Assembly (NCBI GenBank): GCA_002887195.1
Contig: PJAB01000004.1
Location: 1 to 64,000 of the forward strand
Length of the DNA: 64,000 bases
Reading direction: 5' to 3'
DNA from: Chrysochromulina parva
Taxonomy: Eukaryota > Haptophyta > Prymnesiales > Chrysochromulinaceae
Of the stretch, positions 1 through 8,967 are shown in pieces. The stretch's first letter is position 1. Every line of letters starts with the position of its first letter. The notes under the pieces were generated by a model. It saw only the letters and a list, made by a program, of their open reading frames with translations, was not told the DNA's origin and ran no database searches. The translations under genes and the position numbers were made by a program.

Positions 1-116
1 ACGTTCTCATCAGCGGCCATGGTCACAGGGATGCGCGTCGAGCCCTGCTGACAGTATGGATTCTGGATGATCAAAGTGATCATCTCGGCACCCCCCTCTG
101 CTGTGGTGGTGAGCAT
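1..116 (-). CDS. 5' part of a protein-coding gene cut by the left edge, unknown product
   Basis: On the minus strand an ATG at 114-116 opens a frame that runs off the left edge without a stop. It begins MLTTTAEGGAEM and continues with IIQNPYCQQGSTRIP, which has ordinary protein composition. The same frame is also open upstream of the ATG to beyond 230 (reading VPKLSRNSRPFVRDERI), so the true start could lie upstream or the visible part could be an internal exon. I do not recognise the family. The position, head-to-head with the gene starting at 303, fits the divergent arrangement common in this window. Only about 38 codons are visible. Confidence 0.4.
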   Translation of the reverse strand, partial: MLTTTAEGGAEMITLIIQNPYCQQGSTRIPVTMAADEN

Positions 117-302
117 CCTGGTGCGTCGGATCCGCTCGTCTCGCACGAAAGGACGCGAATTTCTTGACAATTTCGGCACTTCCCCAACGACGCGTGAGTG
201 AGAGTATGTGAGCGATAGGGTTACATGTAACGACACGTGACAATCTCTACACGACTTGACTTGACTTGCTTGTCTACTCGCGGCTTCGTTTGTCCACAGA
301 AA

Positions 303-1445
303 ATGGGGACCAACCGTCTATCTGGCCTATCTTTCTGGCCTGTGGCGCGTCGGCAGCGCGATCCGCCGGCGGATATTCACGTGCCACAGTGGCAGCCAGC
401 TTCGGCAGGTGATCATCATCAGCATCCAATGTGGGAGCCGTGGCAGCCGGTAGCCGCCGCGGCGCAGCATCGAGGCCAAGAAGTCACCACCCTGCCGCCA
501 CCACCAGCGTACCATACGACGATGCACCGCGAAAGTTTCAAGCGACCACCACTACCGCCGCGGCCTGAGCCGCCGCCAGTAACAAGCCCCGAGCCTAAAC
601 TATTCCACGGTAATACTACTTCCAGGACGAGTTTCCAGTGGCCCAGACCAGAGGACTACGCGGCTGCTGTGCCGCCCGCACCGTCGTCTTTGCCCGCAGC
701 TCCGTATCCGCCGGCCTGGCCTGTGGTCTCCTTCCATGGGCACGTCGATGCAGTGGAGCGCGCTGTACACAACTCTGCGATCGAAATGGAGGAGGCTCGA
801 GCTTGGCGACGATTGGCCAAGGTCGTTCCTGAGAGGCTCACTTACCATGGCGAGGATGAGCTGCGTGCGATGGGAAAGCCGCCGCTCACACGCGCCTTGG
901 GCGGGTATCCCACGAGGGGACGCACGCCGCCACCCGCTCGGGCGGCCGCGCAACGAAGCAGTGGATACGGCCACGGTGCGCGCCGGGCGACGGCGCCGCC
1001 CAAGATCACGTGGCGACAGCATGAGCATGCTGCGGGCTCACGGGATCGACCGCCGCCGCCGCGTGAGGCGGCCGCCGCCACTAGCGCACACACTCGCTCG
1101 CGAGCCGACGACTTTACGGGTAGCGTCGTCTTGGGCGAGGAAAATCCTGAGGCGCTGGCTCCTAGGCATCCAAAGGTGCGTCAGCCGCACACACTCATGA
1201 GCGCTGCCGAGTGGAAGCGAGAGCTTCGCGAACGCGCGCGCATGTCGATGCCGGGCGCATGCCGTGAGGCGGCTGCCGGCGGCTGTCGCGCACTTTGCCA
1301 AGGAGCATATGTGCGTGCGGCAACGCGTGTCGCGCCCACGGGCGCAGGCAACGAGCCGCTGCCCATTGGCGTCGTGGCTCGGCCACGGAGCGGTGCTCAT
1401 CGGTTGGCGACGTGGGGCTCGAGCAAGGCAATGGCCTACCGTTGA
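303..1445 (+). CDS. Proline-rich protein with SAXO/MAP6-like repeats
   Basis: A 380-residue proline- and arginine-rich protein from the first in-frame ATG (the frame is open from 237 but begins with GTG). About 70 residues in there are two adjacent modules of the form TT-x(4)-SF-x-P: TTMHRESFKRP and, after LFHGN, TTSRTSFQWPRP. Stabilisers of axonemal microtubules (SAXO/MAP6) are built of such Mn modules (TT-x(4)-DY/F followed by P), which bind microtubule walls in cilia and basal bodies. The rest is low complexity apart from SAAEWKRELRERAR. No membrane segment or signal peptide is seen. The assignment rests on short motifs only; the alternative is an unrelated disordered protein. The gene converges with AspRS. 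Confidence 0.5.
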   Translation: MGTNRLSGLSFWPVARRQRDPPADIHVPQWQPASAGDHHQHPMWEPWQPVAAAAQHRGQEVTTLPPPPAYHTTMHRESFKRPPLPPRPEPPPVTSPEPKLFHGNTTSRTSFQWPRPEDYAAAVPPAPSSLPAAPYPPAWPVVSFHGHVDAVERAVHNSAIEMEEARAWRRLAKVVPERLTYHGEDELRAMGKPPLTRALGGYPTRGRTPPPARAAAQRSSGYGHGARRATAPPKITWRQHEHAAGSRDRPPPPREAAAATSAHTRSRADDFTGSVVLGEENPEALAPRHPKVRQPHTLMSAAEWKRELRERARMSMPGACREAAAGGCRALCQGAYVRAATRVAPTGAGNEPLPIGVVARPRSGAHRLATWGSSKAMAYR

Positions 1446-1803
1446 GTTCTAATCTTTAACATTTGGATGAAATTTGGATCAGAATGATAGCTCTCGGGGG
1501 CCCGGGTTCGGTGGAAAATACGGTTTTACGCTAATCGAGCGTCGATTGATTCCTTTGACAGTTTTGCACTCACGACCGCCCCACGCACCGCACAACGCTC
1601 TGCGGCGCGGGCCGCGGCTTGAGCGCGACTCTCAAGAAGCGCATGTGATCCGGCACGGAGGCAGAGCGGAAACCAGGATCGCGTTTAAAGGCGTTCCAGC
1701 GTGTCTAGAGTCGCCAGATGCTGGACTCAATGCTGGACGTGCTCGTGTTTGGGAGGGGCCGAGTGTCAGTGCGAGAGTCGAACTGCGAGTGTCATGGAAG
1801 CCC
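1446..1803. other. Convergent intergenic gap
   Basis: Lies between the 3' ends of the SAXO-like gene and the aspartyl-tRNA synthetase gene. A 123-codon frame at 1474-1845 runs across the gap into the AspRS 3' end, but it has arginine-rich, non-protein-like composition. I see no RNA gene. Confidence 0.5.
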
Positions 1804-3849
1804 TCACGGTGTGAGCCGCGTCGGATCGCGCGGGAACATGGATGATTTTCGGATGTTGTCGAGCCCGAGGAAGAGCATCACAACGCGCTCCATGCCGATG
1901 CCGCCGCCGGCGTGCGGGAATGCGCCATAGTTGAACGAGTTGACGTAATCCTGGATCGGAGTGAGGTCCACTCCCTTCTGGGCAGCAAGCTTGACTAGCA
2001 TCTCTGGGTCGTGGATGCGCTGAGCGCCCGAGGTGACCTCCTCGCCGCGGATGAAGATGTCGTACGCGTTGGCCCAGTTGGGCTGATCCGGGTCCGGCAT
2101 CGTGTAAAAGGGCCGTAAGGCCGCGGGGAACTTGTCGATGACGTAGAAGTCGGTGTCCTTGACGCGCGAGACGACGGCTCCGAGGAGCTTCTCGTCGCGC
2201 GTCGACAGGTCCTCCTCATCGCCGTGAACGGGGACCGTCTTCAGGTGCTCGCGCATGTCGCTGACGAGCTTGGCCAGATCCTTTGCTTCCTGCGAGCTGC
2301 CCAGCTCCTCAGCCGCCTTCTGCTGCTGCTCGAGCGCAGCGAGGCGCTCGGCACCAATGGCAGGGCCGTGCTCGCGGAGCAGCTGCACGGCCTCGTAATA
2401 GGTGAGCCGCAGGGCGGTTCGACCGAATTTGAGGTCTTCGAATGGATACTGCGCGCGCACGGCCTCGAGCTCCTTGGCGCAGCGCTCATTGAGGCCGGCG
2501 AAGATGTGGATGAAGAGACCCTCGAGCACCTCAAGAACCTCGTGATAGTCGTCCTTGAAGGTCATCTCCATGTCGAGGCCTGTGAACTCGGTCATGTGTC
2601 GGTGCGTGAACGACTTTTCCGATCGGAAGACCGGCCCGATCTCGAAGACGCCCGGCCGACCCAGGTCGCCCATCAGGGCCATCTGCTTGTACAGCTGCGG
2701 CGACTGGGCCAGGTATGCGTGTCGTTGGAAGTAGGTGAGCTTGAAGACGTCGGCGCCGCCCTCGGAGGCCGTGGCGATCATCTTGGGCGAGTGAATCTCA
2801 ATGAAACCCTTGCCGAGCAGGAACTCGCGGAAGAGTGCACACACCTCGGACTGGATGCGAAAGATGCCCTGATTCGCGCTCGTACGGAGGTCGATGACGC
2901 GGTTGTCGAGGCGCGTGTCCGGTTCGACGCGAGGAAGCTTGAGCCGCGCCACCTCCGCGTCGGAGCGGCCGGCATCCTCGAGCTGCAGCGGCAGCCGCGT
3001 CGCCGCCTTGGAGATGCAGTAGATCCGCGTCACTTGCAACTCGACGCCACTCTGTGTGCAGCTCGTGATCGGAGCCGGCGGCGTCGTCACTTCGGCGAGC
3101 ACGTCAACGATACTCTCTTTCGGCAGACCGCACGCAAAGCTCACGAGGTCCTTGCCCTGCACGACGACCTGCACAGTCGACAGCCGCTGGCGCAGTTCGA
3201 TGAACCCCAGCTTGGCCGACTGCTTGCGCGTATTGTGCAGGCGCGCGCGGAGCCAGACGCTCGAGCCGCTGAGCGCCGGGGTGAGCGCATCGACATCAGT
3301 CCATGTGCGCTCGGTCTTAGTATTCGAGTTGATAGTGAGCTGGCCGAAGGGGTGCTCCATAAAGTCAAGAAGGGTCACTGTCGGCACCTCTGGCCCCTCG
3401 AGATTCTTCCTCTCGGCCTCCTCACGCTCCTTGCGCTTGCGCTCCTTCTCCTCCTCCTTCTTGCGCTTCTCCTCTGCCTTGGCCGCCTTCTTCGCTTCCT
3501 TGTCACCGCCTGTCTCGCCTGCATCAGCCCTCGCCTCGGTCGACGCCGCTTCCGCTGCGACCGTGCTGGCGTCGCCCCTGAAAATGAGCGCCGCGTCCCA
3601 CTTTACAGGCAGCCCTGCTATGGACGGATCGTGGGCAGCAGCTTCCGCAACTGGGAACGTCGGCCCAGGCGGCACCGGCGGCATGAGATTGTCGGCCATC
3701 CACTCAAATGGTTTCGCGGGCGTCTCATGGACGAGATCGTTTAGCAGCTGATTCAGGCGCGGCTGGAGTTCATGCTTGTCGAGGTACGCTTGCAGATCGG
3801 CGCGCTCCGCATCACTCGCGGCCGACATCCAGCGCTCACGGGCACTCAC
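1804..3849 (-). CDS. Aspartyl-tRNA synthetase, cytosolic type, with N-terminal DPY-30/RIIa-like docking domain
   Basis: A 681-residue class II aminoacyl-tRNA synthetase that charges tRNA-Asp. The domains in order are: a helical N-terminal segment at about 15-55; a highly charged Lys/Glu-rich linker at 120-150; an OB-fold anticodon-binding domain at about 180-290 (SVWLRARLHNTRKQ); and the class II core. The core has motif 1/2 features (FIEIHSPKMIA, FRSEKSFTHRHMTEFTGLDME) and motif 3 near the end (GIGMERVVMLFLGLDNIR), finishing with the usual eukaryotic SMFPRDP tail. No intron is needed. The unusual part is the N-terminus: YLDKHELQPRLNQLLNDLV followed by a TPAKPFEWMADNLM helix matches the two-helix DPY-30/RIIa dimerisation-docking pattern. 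The start at 3849 keeps that domain whole; a second ATG lies 7 codons in. Synthetase identity is very secure. Confidence 0.95.
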   Translation of the reverse strand: MSARERWMSAASDAERADLQAYLDKHELQPRLNQLLNDLVHETPAKPFEWMADNLMPPVPPGPTFPVAEAAAHDPSIAGLPVKWDAALIFRGDASTVAAEAASTEARADAGETGGDKEAKKAAKAEEKRKKEEEKERKRKEREEAERKNLEGPEVPTVTLLDFMEHPFGQLTINSNTKTERTWTDVDALTPALSGSSVWLRARLHNTRKQSAKLGFIELRQRLSTVQVVVQGKDLVSFACGLPKESIVDVLAEVTTPPAPITSCTQSGVELQVTRIYCISKAATRLPLQLEDAGRSDAEVARLKLPRVEPDTRLDNRVIDLRTSANQGIFRIQSEVCALFREFLLGKGFIEIHSPKMIATASEGGADVFKLTYFQRHAYLAQSPQLYKQMALMGDLGRPGVFEIGPVFRSEKSFTHRHMTEFTGLDMEMTFKDDYHEVLEVLEGLFIHIFAGLNERCAKELEAVRAQYPFEDLKFGRTALRLTYYEAVQLLREHGPAIGAERLAALEQQQKAAEELGSSQEAKDLAKLVSDMREHLKTVPVHGDEEDLSTRDEKLLGAVVSRVKDTDFYVIDKFPAALRPFYTMPDPDQPNWANAYDIFIRGEEVTSGAQRIHDPEMLVKLAAQKGVDLTPIQDYVNSFNYGAFPHAGGGIGMERVVMLFLGLDNIRKSSMFPRDPTRLTP

Positions 3850-4492
3850 GGGTCGACGTGGCGCGTTGCGTAATTTTTTCCGCGTATCGTGTGGGGAAAA
3901 TTTACAAGTCCTTTTTTATCCTGGGTCTGTCGTTCCCGCTGTCCCGGAAGAGGTCATGCATCTGAACACTCTACTATCGAAATGTCCGTAAATGCACCCG
4001 CATACCCTCAAGCCGCATACCGGCCCTTCCGTCCGCGTCCCATAAGGATACGCCATACGGACGCAGCACGCACACGCACACACCTAAGCGGTGCCCCGCT
4101 TGCTGGCCTGTTACCAGCAGTCATGTAGGCGCCCCCTCGCGCGCTTCAGCGCCAGCCGCGCCTGAGACTATTGAGCTGTCCTCTGATGATTTAGTGGACG
4201 GGGGGCAGGGGGAGGAGCTGTGCCTGCGACTGCCTCGAAGTCGATGGGCAAAAGGCAATGGGGCACAGTGCACGGCATCTCAGACCGAGTGCGACCTCTC
4301 AGGAAACGAGATGCACGAGAAAAGGGAAGGCCTCGATTCGTTTCGCACTGCAAGGAAAGGCTGGGTTTAAGCTGCTCATCAGTGTCGAGGGATGTGTGGC
4401 TGCGAGTGAGATTTAAAACAGGACCACGCAATACAGCGGCGCTCATGCGTTGCGTGTGAATTAAAACAGGACCACACACAGTACAGCGGCGC
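3850..4492. other. AspRS upstream region and TDP1 3' flank
   Basis: A tandem gap between two minus-strand genes. It holds the AspRS promoter (AT-rich patch at about 3870-3930) and the TDP1 3' flank. Apart from the direct repeat at 4412-4497 I see nothing convincing; the small open frames lack protein-like composition. Confidence 0.5.
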
Positions 4493-4497
4493 TCAAG
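4412..4497. repeat. Two-copy direct repeat of about 36 bp at the TDP1 stop codon
   Basis: Copy 1 (4412-4446) and copy 2 (4460-4497) both read TTAAAACAGGACCAC, then a short variable stretch, then TACAGCGGCGCTCA. Copy 2 overlaps the TDP1 stop codon (4493-4495 on the minus strand), so the duplicated block carries the end of the coding sequence and the start of the 3' UTR. Confidence 0.8.
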
Positions 4498-7400
4498 CAA
4501 GCGCGTCCCCGGGCCCACCAGACCCACCAGACCCACCAGACCCACCAGACGTGGCAGCTGCTGAAGCCTGTGTCGTCTCATTGGCGCGGAGAAACCTCCG
4601 AAATTCCTCCATGCAAGCGGCCATCTGGTGCCCGGTCGGGTCGGCGTGTGCCCTTTCCATCTTGTCGCGAAGCCACGTCGGCTGCAGGGCTGGCACGTAG
4701 CGCCTCTGAGCACATGTCAGGCTCAGCTCAGCAGCCGGCGGCAGCTGCGACGGTAGCCGGTCGCGCCACGCGTCGACCTTGGCTAAGACGCATGTAGCTA
4801 GCAGCACGCCCAGCTCTACATTGCTTGGCTGTGAGCCCCCCTTTGAATCCCCCTTAGAGTCGCCCCACGCGGCCGCGCTCAAGTTGTGTGAGCCCAGGTA
4901 AAGTATGCCGCGCGGCCGGCGAGCCGCGCTGTCCGCCCCGGCCCCGCTGACCACGGCTCCGCTGGTGACGAGTGTGACCTTTGCGTGGGAGATGGGTACG
5001 CAGGCTGTGGAGGAGGTGCCACGGAATGTGGCCGGCTGCGCGTCGAAGAAGAGGCGATCGCGCACCTCTGCAGGGATCTCGTCATACTTGGCCATCGGCA
5101 TGAAGCGAAGGTTGGACAGCGAGGAGAAGCGCATGCTCAGGACCATCGCACGAGACGGCCACAGGCAGCGAGTTCGGAGGACGTCTGACCATTGCGCCTC
5201 CTCGTCCCGAGTGACCCGAGTGTCCTCGCCGTCCATCTCCCCAAGCATAGCCTGCTCCAAAAGGCGTACAAACGGCGGCTTCAGGTCCCCAAATGAGCCC
5301 GCCTGGAACCAGACTGTCGGCGTCTCGACTACTTGACCCCTTAGACGCTCTCGTGCAGCCAGGGCGAGGCGGCGCCAGCCTGTAGGGGGTTTACCGCCAG
5401 GGGGGGGGCGGCCAGGGACAGGCATGCTCTCGACGAGGCTAGCCGCCGCCCAGGCGAAGTCGATCCCATCAAAGAGGTCTTTCACGAGCCGATTCACGTC
5501 GTGGTGCCTCGGCTCCATGGGCTTAGTCTCAGTCAGCCGATCCACAAACGTCCGGAGCCGTCCACCAAAGTCGCCCGGGGTTGCACGCGCGGCTGAGGCT
5601 GGCGCGGCCCCGCCCCGTGCCACGTCGAAGTCTTGTACCCAGATCGCGTCTCTCATGCTCTCCCACTGCCCACTGCCCATGAGGTTACAACCGGTGATGC
5701 CGACGCGCAGGCCGCCTGCCGTGCGGAACAAGAGAAGCTTGGCGTGTACGATGCCCCCCGCCGGCTTGACGAGCATCCACAGCCAGCCGGGGCGGGATGG
5801 CGCCTCCAGCCGGGCGGCGTCCACAACCTCCGCATCTCCAAGCAGCCGAGGCTTGCCAGCATCGTGCCGTGTGTCAGACGCCACGATCAATGCGTTGGGT
5901 ATCGATGCAAACTTGGACGCAACCCACGGCGGATCGAGGCAAAAGCTCGTCGCGAGCGCGCATTCGCACGCGGGAGGAATGAGGTCGGTGATCTCAAGGC
6001 GACCCGACATCAACGGACTCTCATCGAGCCGCTCGTCGGCCACGCGGTTGAGAAAGATCTCGGTACCGTCGAACGAACCAAAGGGCAGACCGGAAGCAGC
6101 GGGGGGAGCGTGCTGACTTGGCCGCGATCGCCAGGTCAATGCCTGGTCAGCCTTTGGAGAGGGTCGAGCGGGTACCACACCGTCCAGCAGCAGCGCAGCT
6201 GCCGCATCGACGCTACCGCCTGATGCGTCCAAAGCTACCTCGCACGCAGCGCGTTCGAAGCCCAACTCGATGAGCTGGCGAATCGCCCCGTCCGTCCCGT
6301 CACTGGCGCCTCCGCCCAAAGCACCGCCGCCAAAGACGTCGCAGACGCCGCCGACGCCGCCGCCGCCGCCCGCGCCGCCGCTCAAGCCGGACACACCATC
6401 ATGAGAGAAGCTCGCAGCGCCCGCGGCAGCGCGTTCGTATGGGGTCGTCTGCGTGCGCAGCTCTCGCTCTGGGTCGGCTGGATGGCGATATACATCGAGC
6501 TGACCGGGGTCGGGCAGGCGCCTCTTGGCTTTGATACACGCAGGAACCCAGGTCTGGTCGTACACGATGGGCCATCGAGAGCGCTCCAAGGTTGACAGGG
6601 CGCCCAACTGATGAGCGAGGCGATCAGAGGTCATCAGAGGTCATCAGCGCTCCAAGGTACCTGATGAGAGAGGCAATCAGACGTCATCAGAGGTCATCAG
6701 CGCAAGGTCAACAGGGCGCCCACCGCCGCCTCTGGCTCAACAGCGCGATCAATAATGAGGCAGGTGGCGTCGTGCACGCTGTCCACAAGAATCGCGCCGT
6801 GGAGGCGCGCGAGCCTTGCTGCATTGTCATACAGCTTGCCGCCGACCCTGTACTCACCCTTGCGACCGATGAGGAACTTGAGGCCGCTAAAGATCCCCGC
6901 CGGCACCGCCACCGACACCGCCGCCACTCCCGGTGCAGCGTCTGCAGCCGCCGCCGGTTCGGGTGGCGGCGCAGCAGAAGACCGTGGACGCACGGAGGCG
7001 GGTAGGTCCGTCAACTCGGCAGCGCTGCCCGTCCGTTTCTCGGCTTGCCTAGGCAGTGATGGCTGGGCCGCAGGCCCTGCCACTTGCACTGGTGGCGCGC
7101 TCAGCCGCGGAGGAAAGGCCACGCGGATCTCCATTCCCGGTCCGTAGCCGGAAGGTACTACGTAGGCGAGAAGCGTGCCATCGGGCGCCGCCATGCGGAA
7201 CTGACGGCCCGCAACGCAGCCCTGCGGGATGATCGTGTCGAGCGTCGCAGGTGCCGCCGTGACACTTGGTGGCGCGCGCGGCAGCCCGCAGAGCGAGTAT
7301 CCGGTGAAGCCTTCCCGAAGGCCGCTCGGGTTGAATGCCACCGCGCTGCGATTTGGCACGCTGACAAACAAGATCGGGTCGTCAGACTCGCATCCTGGGG

Positions 7401-7689
7401 GCTGATACTTCTCGTTATCAGCGTCTCGCGTCACCTCAACGGGCACGTCGTTCGGGAGTATAAAGCCATTAAGCCACGAGCGGCGCTTGCCTCGCAGCAC
7501 GACCATGACGGTGGATGTCGCCGAGCAGCGGCGCAGCTCGAAGTGCACTCGCGACAAGTATGGGTCGCCGTGCGCGTGCACGTTGCACCGGCTTGCGTCT
7601 CGACCGATGAGCACAACTTCGCTCGTGAGCGGCACATCTGCAGAGCCGTCGTGTGGCCGGAGAGTGAGTAAAGGCAGCAAGGACGACAT
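4493..7689 (-). CDS. TDP1: FHA-BRCT-UBA tyrosyl-DNA phosphodiesterase 1 (two exons)
   Basis: I join complement(4493..6607, 6724..7689), 1026 residues. TDP1 hydrolyses the bond between the topoisomerase I tyrosine and a DNA 3' end. Exon 1 carries an FHA domain (about 5-100, with LIGRDASRCNVHAHG and LSRVHFEL), a linker repeat ending GYGPGMEIRV, and the first half of a BRCT domain (FSGLKFLIGRKGEY to IDRAVEPEAA). Exon 2 begins LGALSTLERS and supplies the missing BRCT half (RWPIVYDQTWVPACI), then a UBA domain (about 428-464) and the phospholipase D-like catalytic core. The core has both HxK-N sets: H610/K612/N630 (VHAKLLLF, TGCNL) and H863/K865/N897 (SHAKVTL, GSHNLSAAAWG). Splicing at GTGGGC...CATCAG is phase 0. 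Without the intron the frames would be two genes 62 bp apart, each with half a BRCT. Plant TDP1 also carries FHA, which supports the fusion. Confidence 0.85.
6581..6723. repeat. Tandem duplication that forms the TDP1 intron
   Basis: On the plus strand, three partial units start with GCGCTCCAAGG or GCGCAAGG at 6581, 6647 and 6700. Each of the first two ends in GAGGTCATCA, and the first and third share CAGGGCGCCCA. The predicted 116-nt intron (6608-6723) covers about two units. Exon sequence at the donor (GGCGCCCTGTTGACCTTG on the minus strand) is nearly repeated just after the acceptor (GGCGCCCTGTCAACCTTG). Confidence 0.8.
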
Positions 7690-8082
7690 TTTTACTCCCG
7701 GACGCTGGACTCTGGACGCTCGCCTTTTGAAAAGATGACGTTGTCTTCTCATTGTGTAGGAAAGTTTTAATGGGTGGATGGGGAGGGGTGGGCATGCTGT
7801 CAGGTTGGTTGAGCCCATAAGGGACTCAAGCGGGTTCGGCGCGCGCCGGCCGCCGGCCCCGCGGGCGCGGCCGCCGCAGCGCTCTTGGTCTCTTGACCGG
7901 AGATGCGCGCCGCGGGCCCGCGGTCGTCTAGTGATTTATTTCGTGATTTATTTCGTGGGTTGAAAACTCAACTGTGCGAAACTCAACTGTGCGTCGATCA
8001 CACGTCGATTACCCCCGACTTGTTCGCATGTGCCATTCTGTGTTCCTGTTCACATGGACATGATCAATCATATCACCGCGGA
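7690..8082. other. TDP1 upstream region with GC-rich island
   Basis: Lies between the TDP1 start and the GRASP stop, both on the minus strand. 7838-7925 is almost pure G+C with palindromic words (GCCGGCCGCCGGC, CCGCGGGCCCGCGG). AT-rich sequence follows, with a duplicated GTGATTTATTTC at about 7930-7957 and a GTTCACA at 8048-8054. I see no gene. Confidence 0.5.
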
Positions 8083-8967
8083 TCATGGAACAGCAGAATA
8101 CGTCGGGAAAGGAACATTTGATGGCGCTGGTGCTTCCGGCAGCTGATGTGGCGGTGACGGTGCATGTAGCGGCGGGTCTACTGACTCTGGCTGCTGCTGA
8201 GGCGCAGGGGCGTCATCAACAGGCGGCGCCGGCTCCGCGGCGAGGGTTTCTGCGACGGCGGGTGGAGGCATGCTTCTCGGTGCAGGCGCCGGCGGCTTGA
8301 GCGCGGCGTGCAGGTCTCGCCTCGGCGGCATCGCATGGAGGTAGCCCGCGCCCACACCGCACCCGAGGTAGCCGTCGCCACCCCACGTTCGCGTAGGCGT
8401 GATCATCACGTCGCGCACGCTCTCCGTGCGCACTGAATAAACATAGAGCCTCACTGTCCGGTTCTCGTTGTGCATCACAATCTCGCCAAACTCGTCCGGC
8501 CCGTCGTAGAGCAGGTCACCCACGCCGAGGATGTAATCATTGTACGCATCCAGGCCGGCGGCCGACGCCGGGCTGTCGTCGAAAACGTCAAGCACGTGCA
8601 GCGTGTGCTTCGACAGGTCCTGAGCCACATCAAATCGGATTGTGATGCCGAGGAGTCCACTACCGCCCCAGTCGTCATTGGGTGTGAGGATAGTCTCGCG
8701 GGTGCGCAGAGTGTGCGTGTCGAAGACGCACAGCCGCATTGGCTTGCCCTTGTTCTCGGCAATCATGCGCACGAAGCTGCCATCGTCGTGGTCAAGGCGC
8801 ACGCCATTTGCTACCACAATGTAGTCCAGAACAGATTGCAAGCCCGCGGCTTGGCCAGGAGAATTCGGCTCGATCCGATGAACACGGAATCCGTACTCGT
8901 GCCCGATGACGGAGTCGAGCACGTCCTGTCGGCCGGCCTCAGCCTCGTTGCTGATCGCAGATCCCAT
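8083..8967 (-). CDS. GORASP: Golgi reassembly-stacking protein (GRASP55/65 family)
   Basis: A 294-residue peripheral Golgi protein that tethers cisternae and assists unconventional secretion. It starts MGSAISNEA, so Gly2 is followed by Ser at position 6 of the N-myristoylation pattern, as in animal GRASPs, and this supports the start. Two GRASP-type PDZ domains follow: about 25-110 (GFRVHRIEPNSPGQAAGLQ, DYIVVANG) and 115-210 (LHVLDVFDDSPASAAGLD, DYILGVGD). Each ends with the family's DWGG/TWGG glycine motif before LG. The C-terminal 80 residues are the expected proline-rich, disordered regulatory tail. There is no intron. The gene is head-to-head with GSKIP across 310 bp containing TCAAG repeats. 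The family assignment is secure. Confidence 0.93.
   Translation of the reverse strand: MGSAISNEAEAGRQDVLDSVIGHEYGFRVHRIEPNSPGQAAGLQSVLDYIVVANGVRLDHDDGSFVRMIAENKGKPMRLCVFDTHTLRTRETILTPNDDWGGSGLLGITIRFDVAQDLSKHTLHVLDVFDDSPASAAGLDAYNDYILGVGDLLYDGPDEFGEIVMHNENRTVRLYVYSVRTESVRDVMITPTRTWGGDGYLGCGVGAGYLHAMPPRRDLHAALKPPAPAPRSMPPPAVAETLAAEPAPPVDDAPAPQQQPESVDPPLHAPSPPHQLPEAPAPSNVPFPTYSAVP

Noticed and set aside
2224..3744. 506-codon plus-strand frame antisense to AspRS
   Set aside because: It mirrors the AspRS coding strand in a GC-rich, stop-poor region. The product has no recognisable domain and Arg/Leu/His-skewed composition.
6548..6634. TDP1 reading frame starting at 6634, and an HDAC-like reading of RWPIVY
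   Set aside because: RWPIVYDQTWVPAC is the second half of a BRCT domain whose first half is in the upstream exon. The ATG at 6634 lies within the intron duplication.
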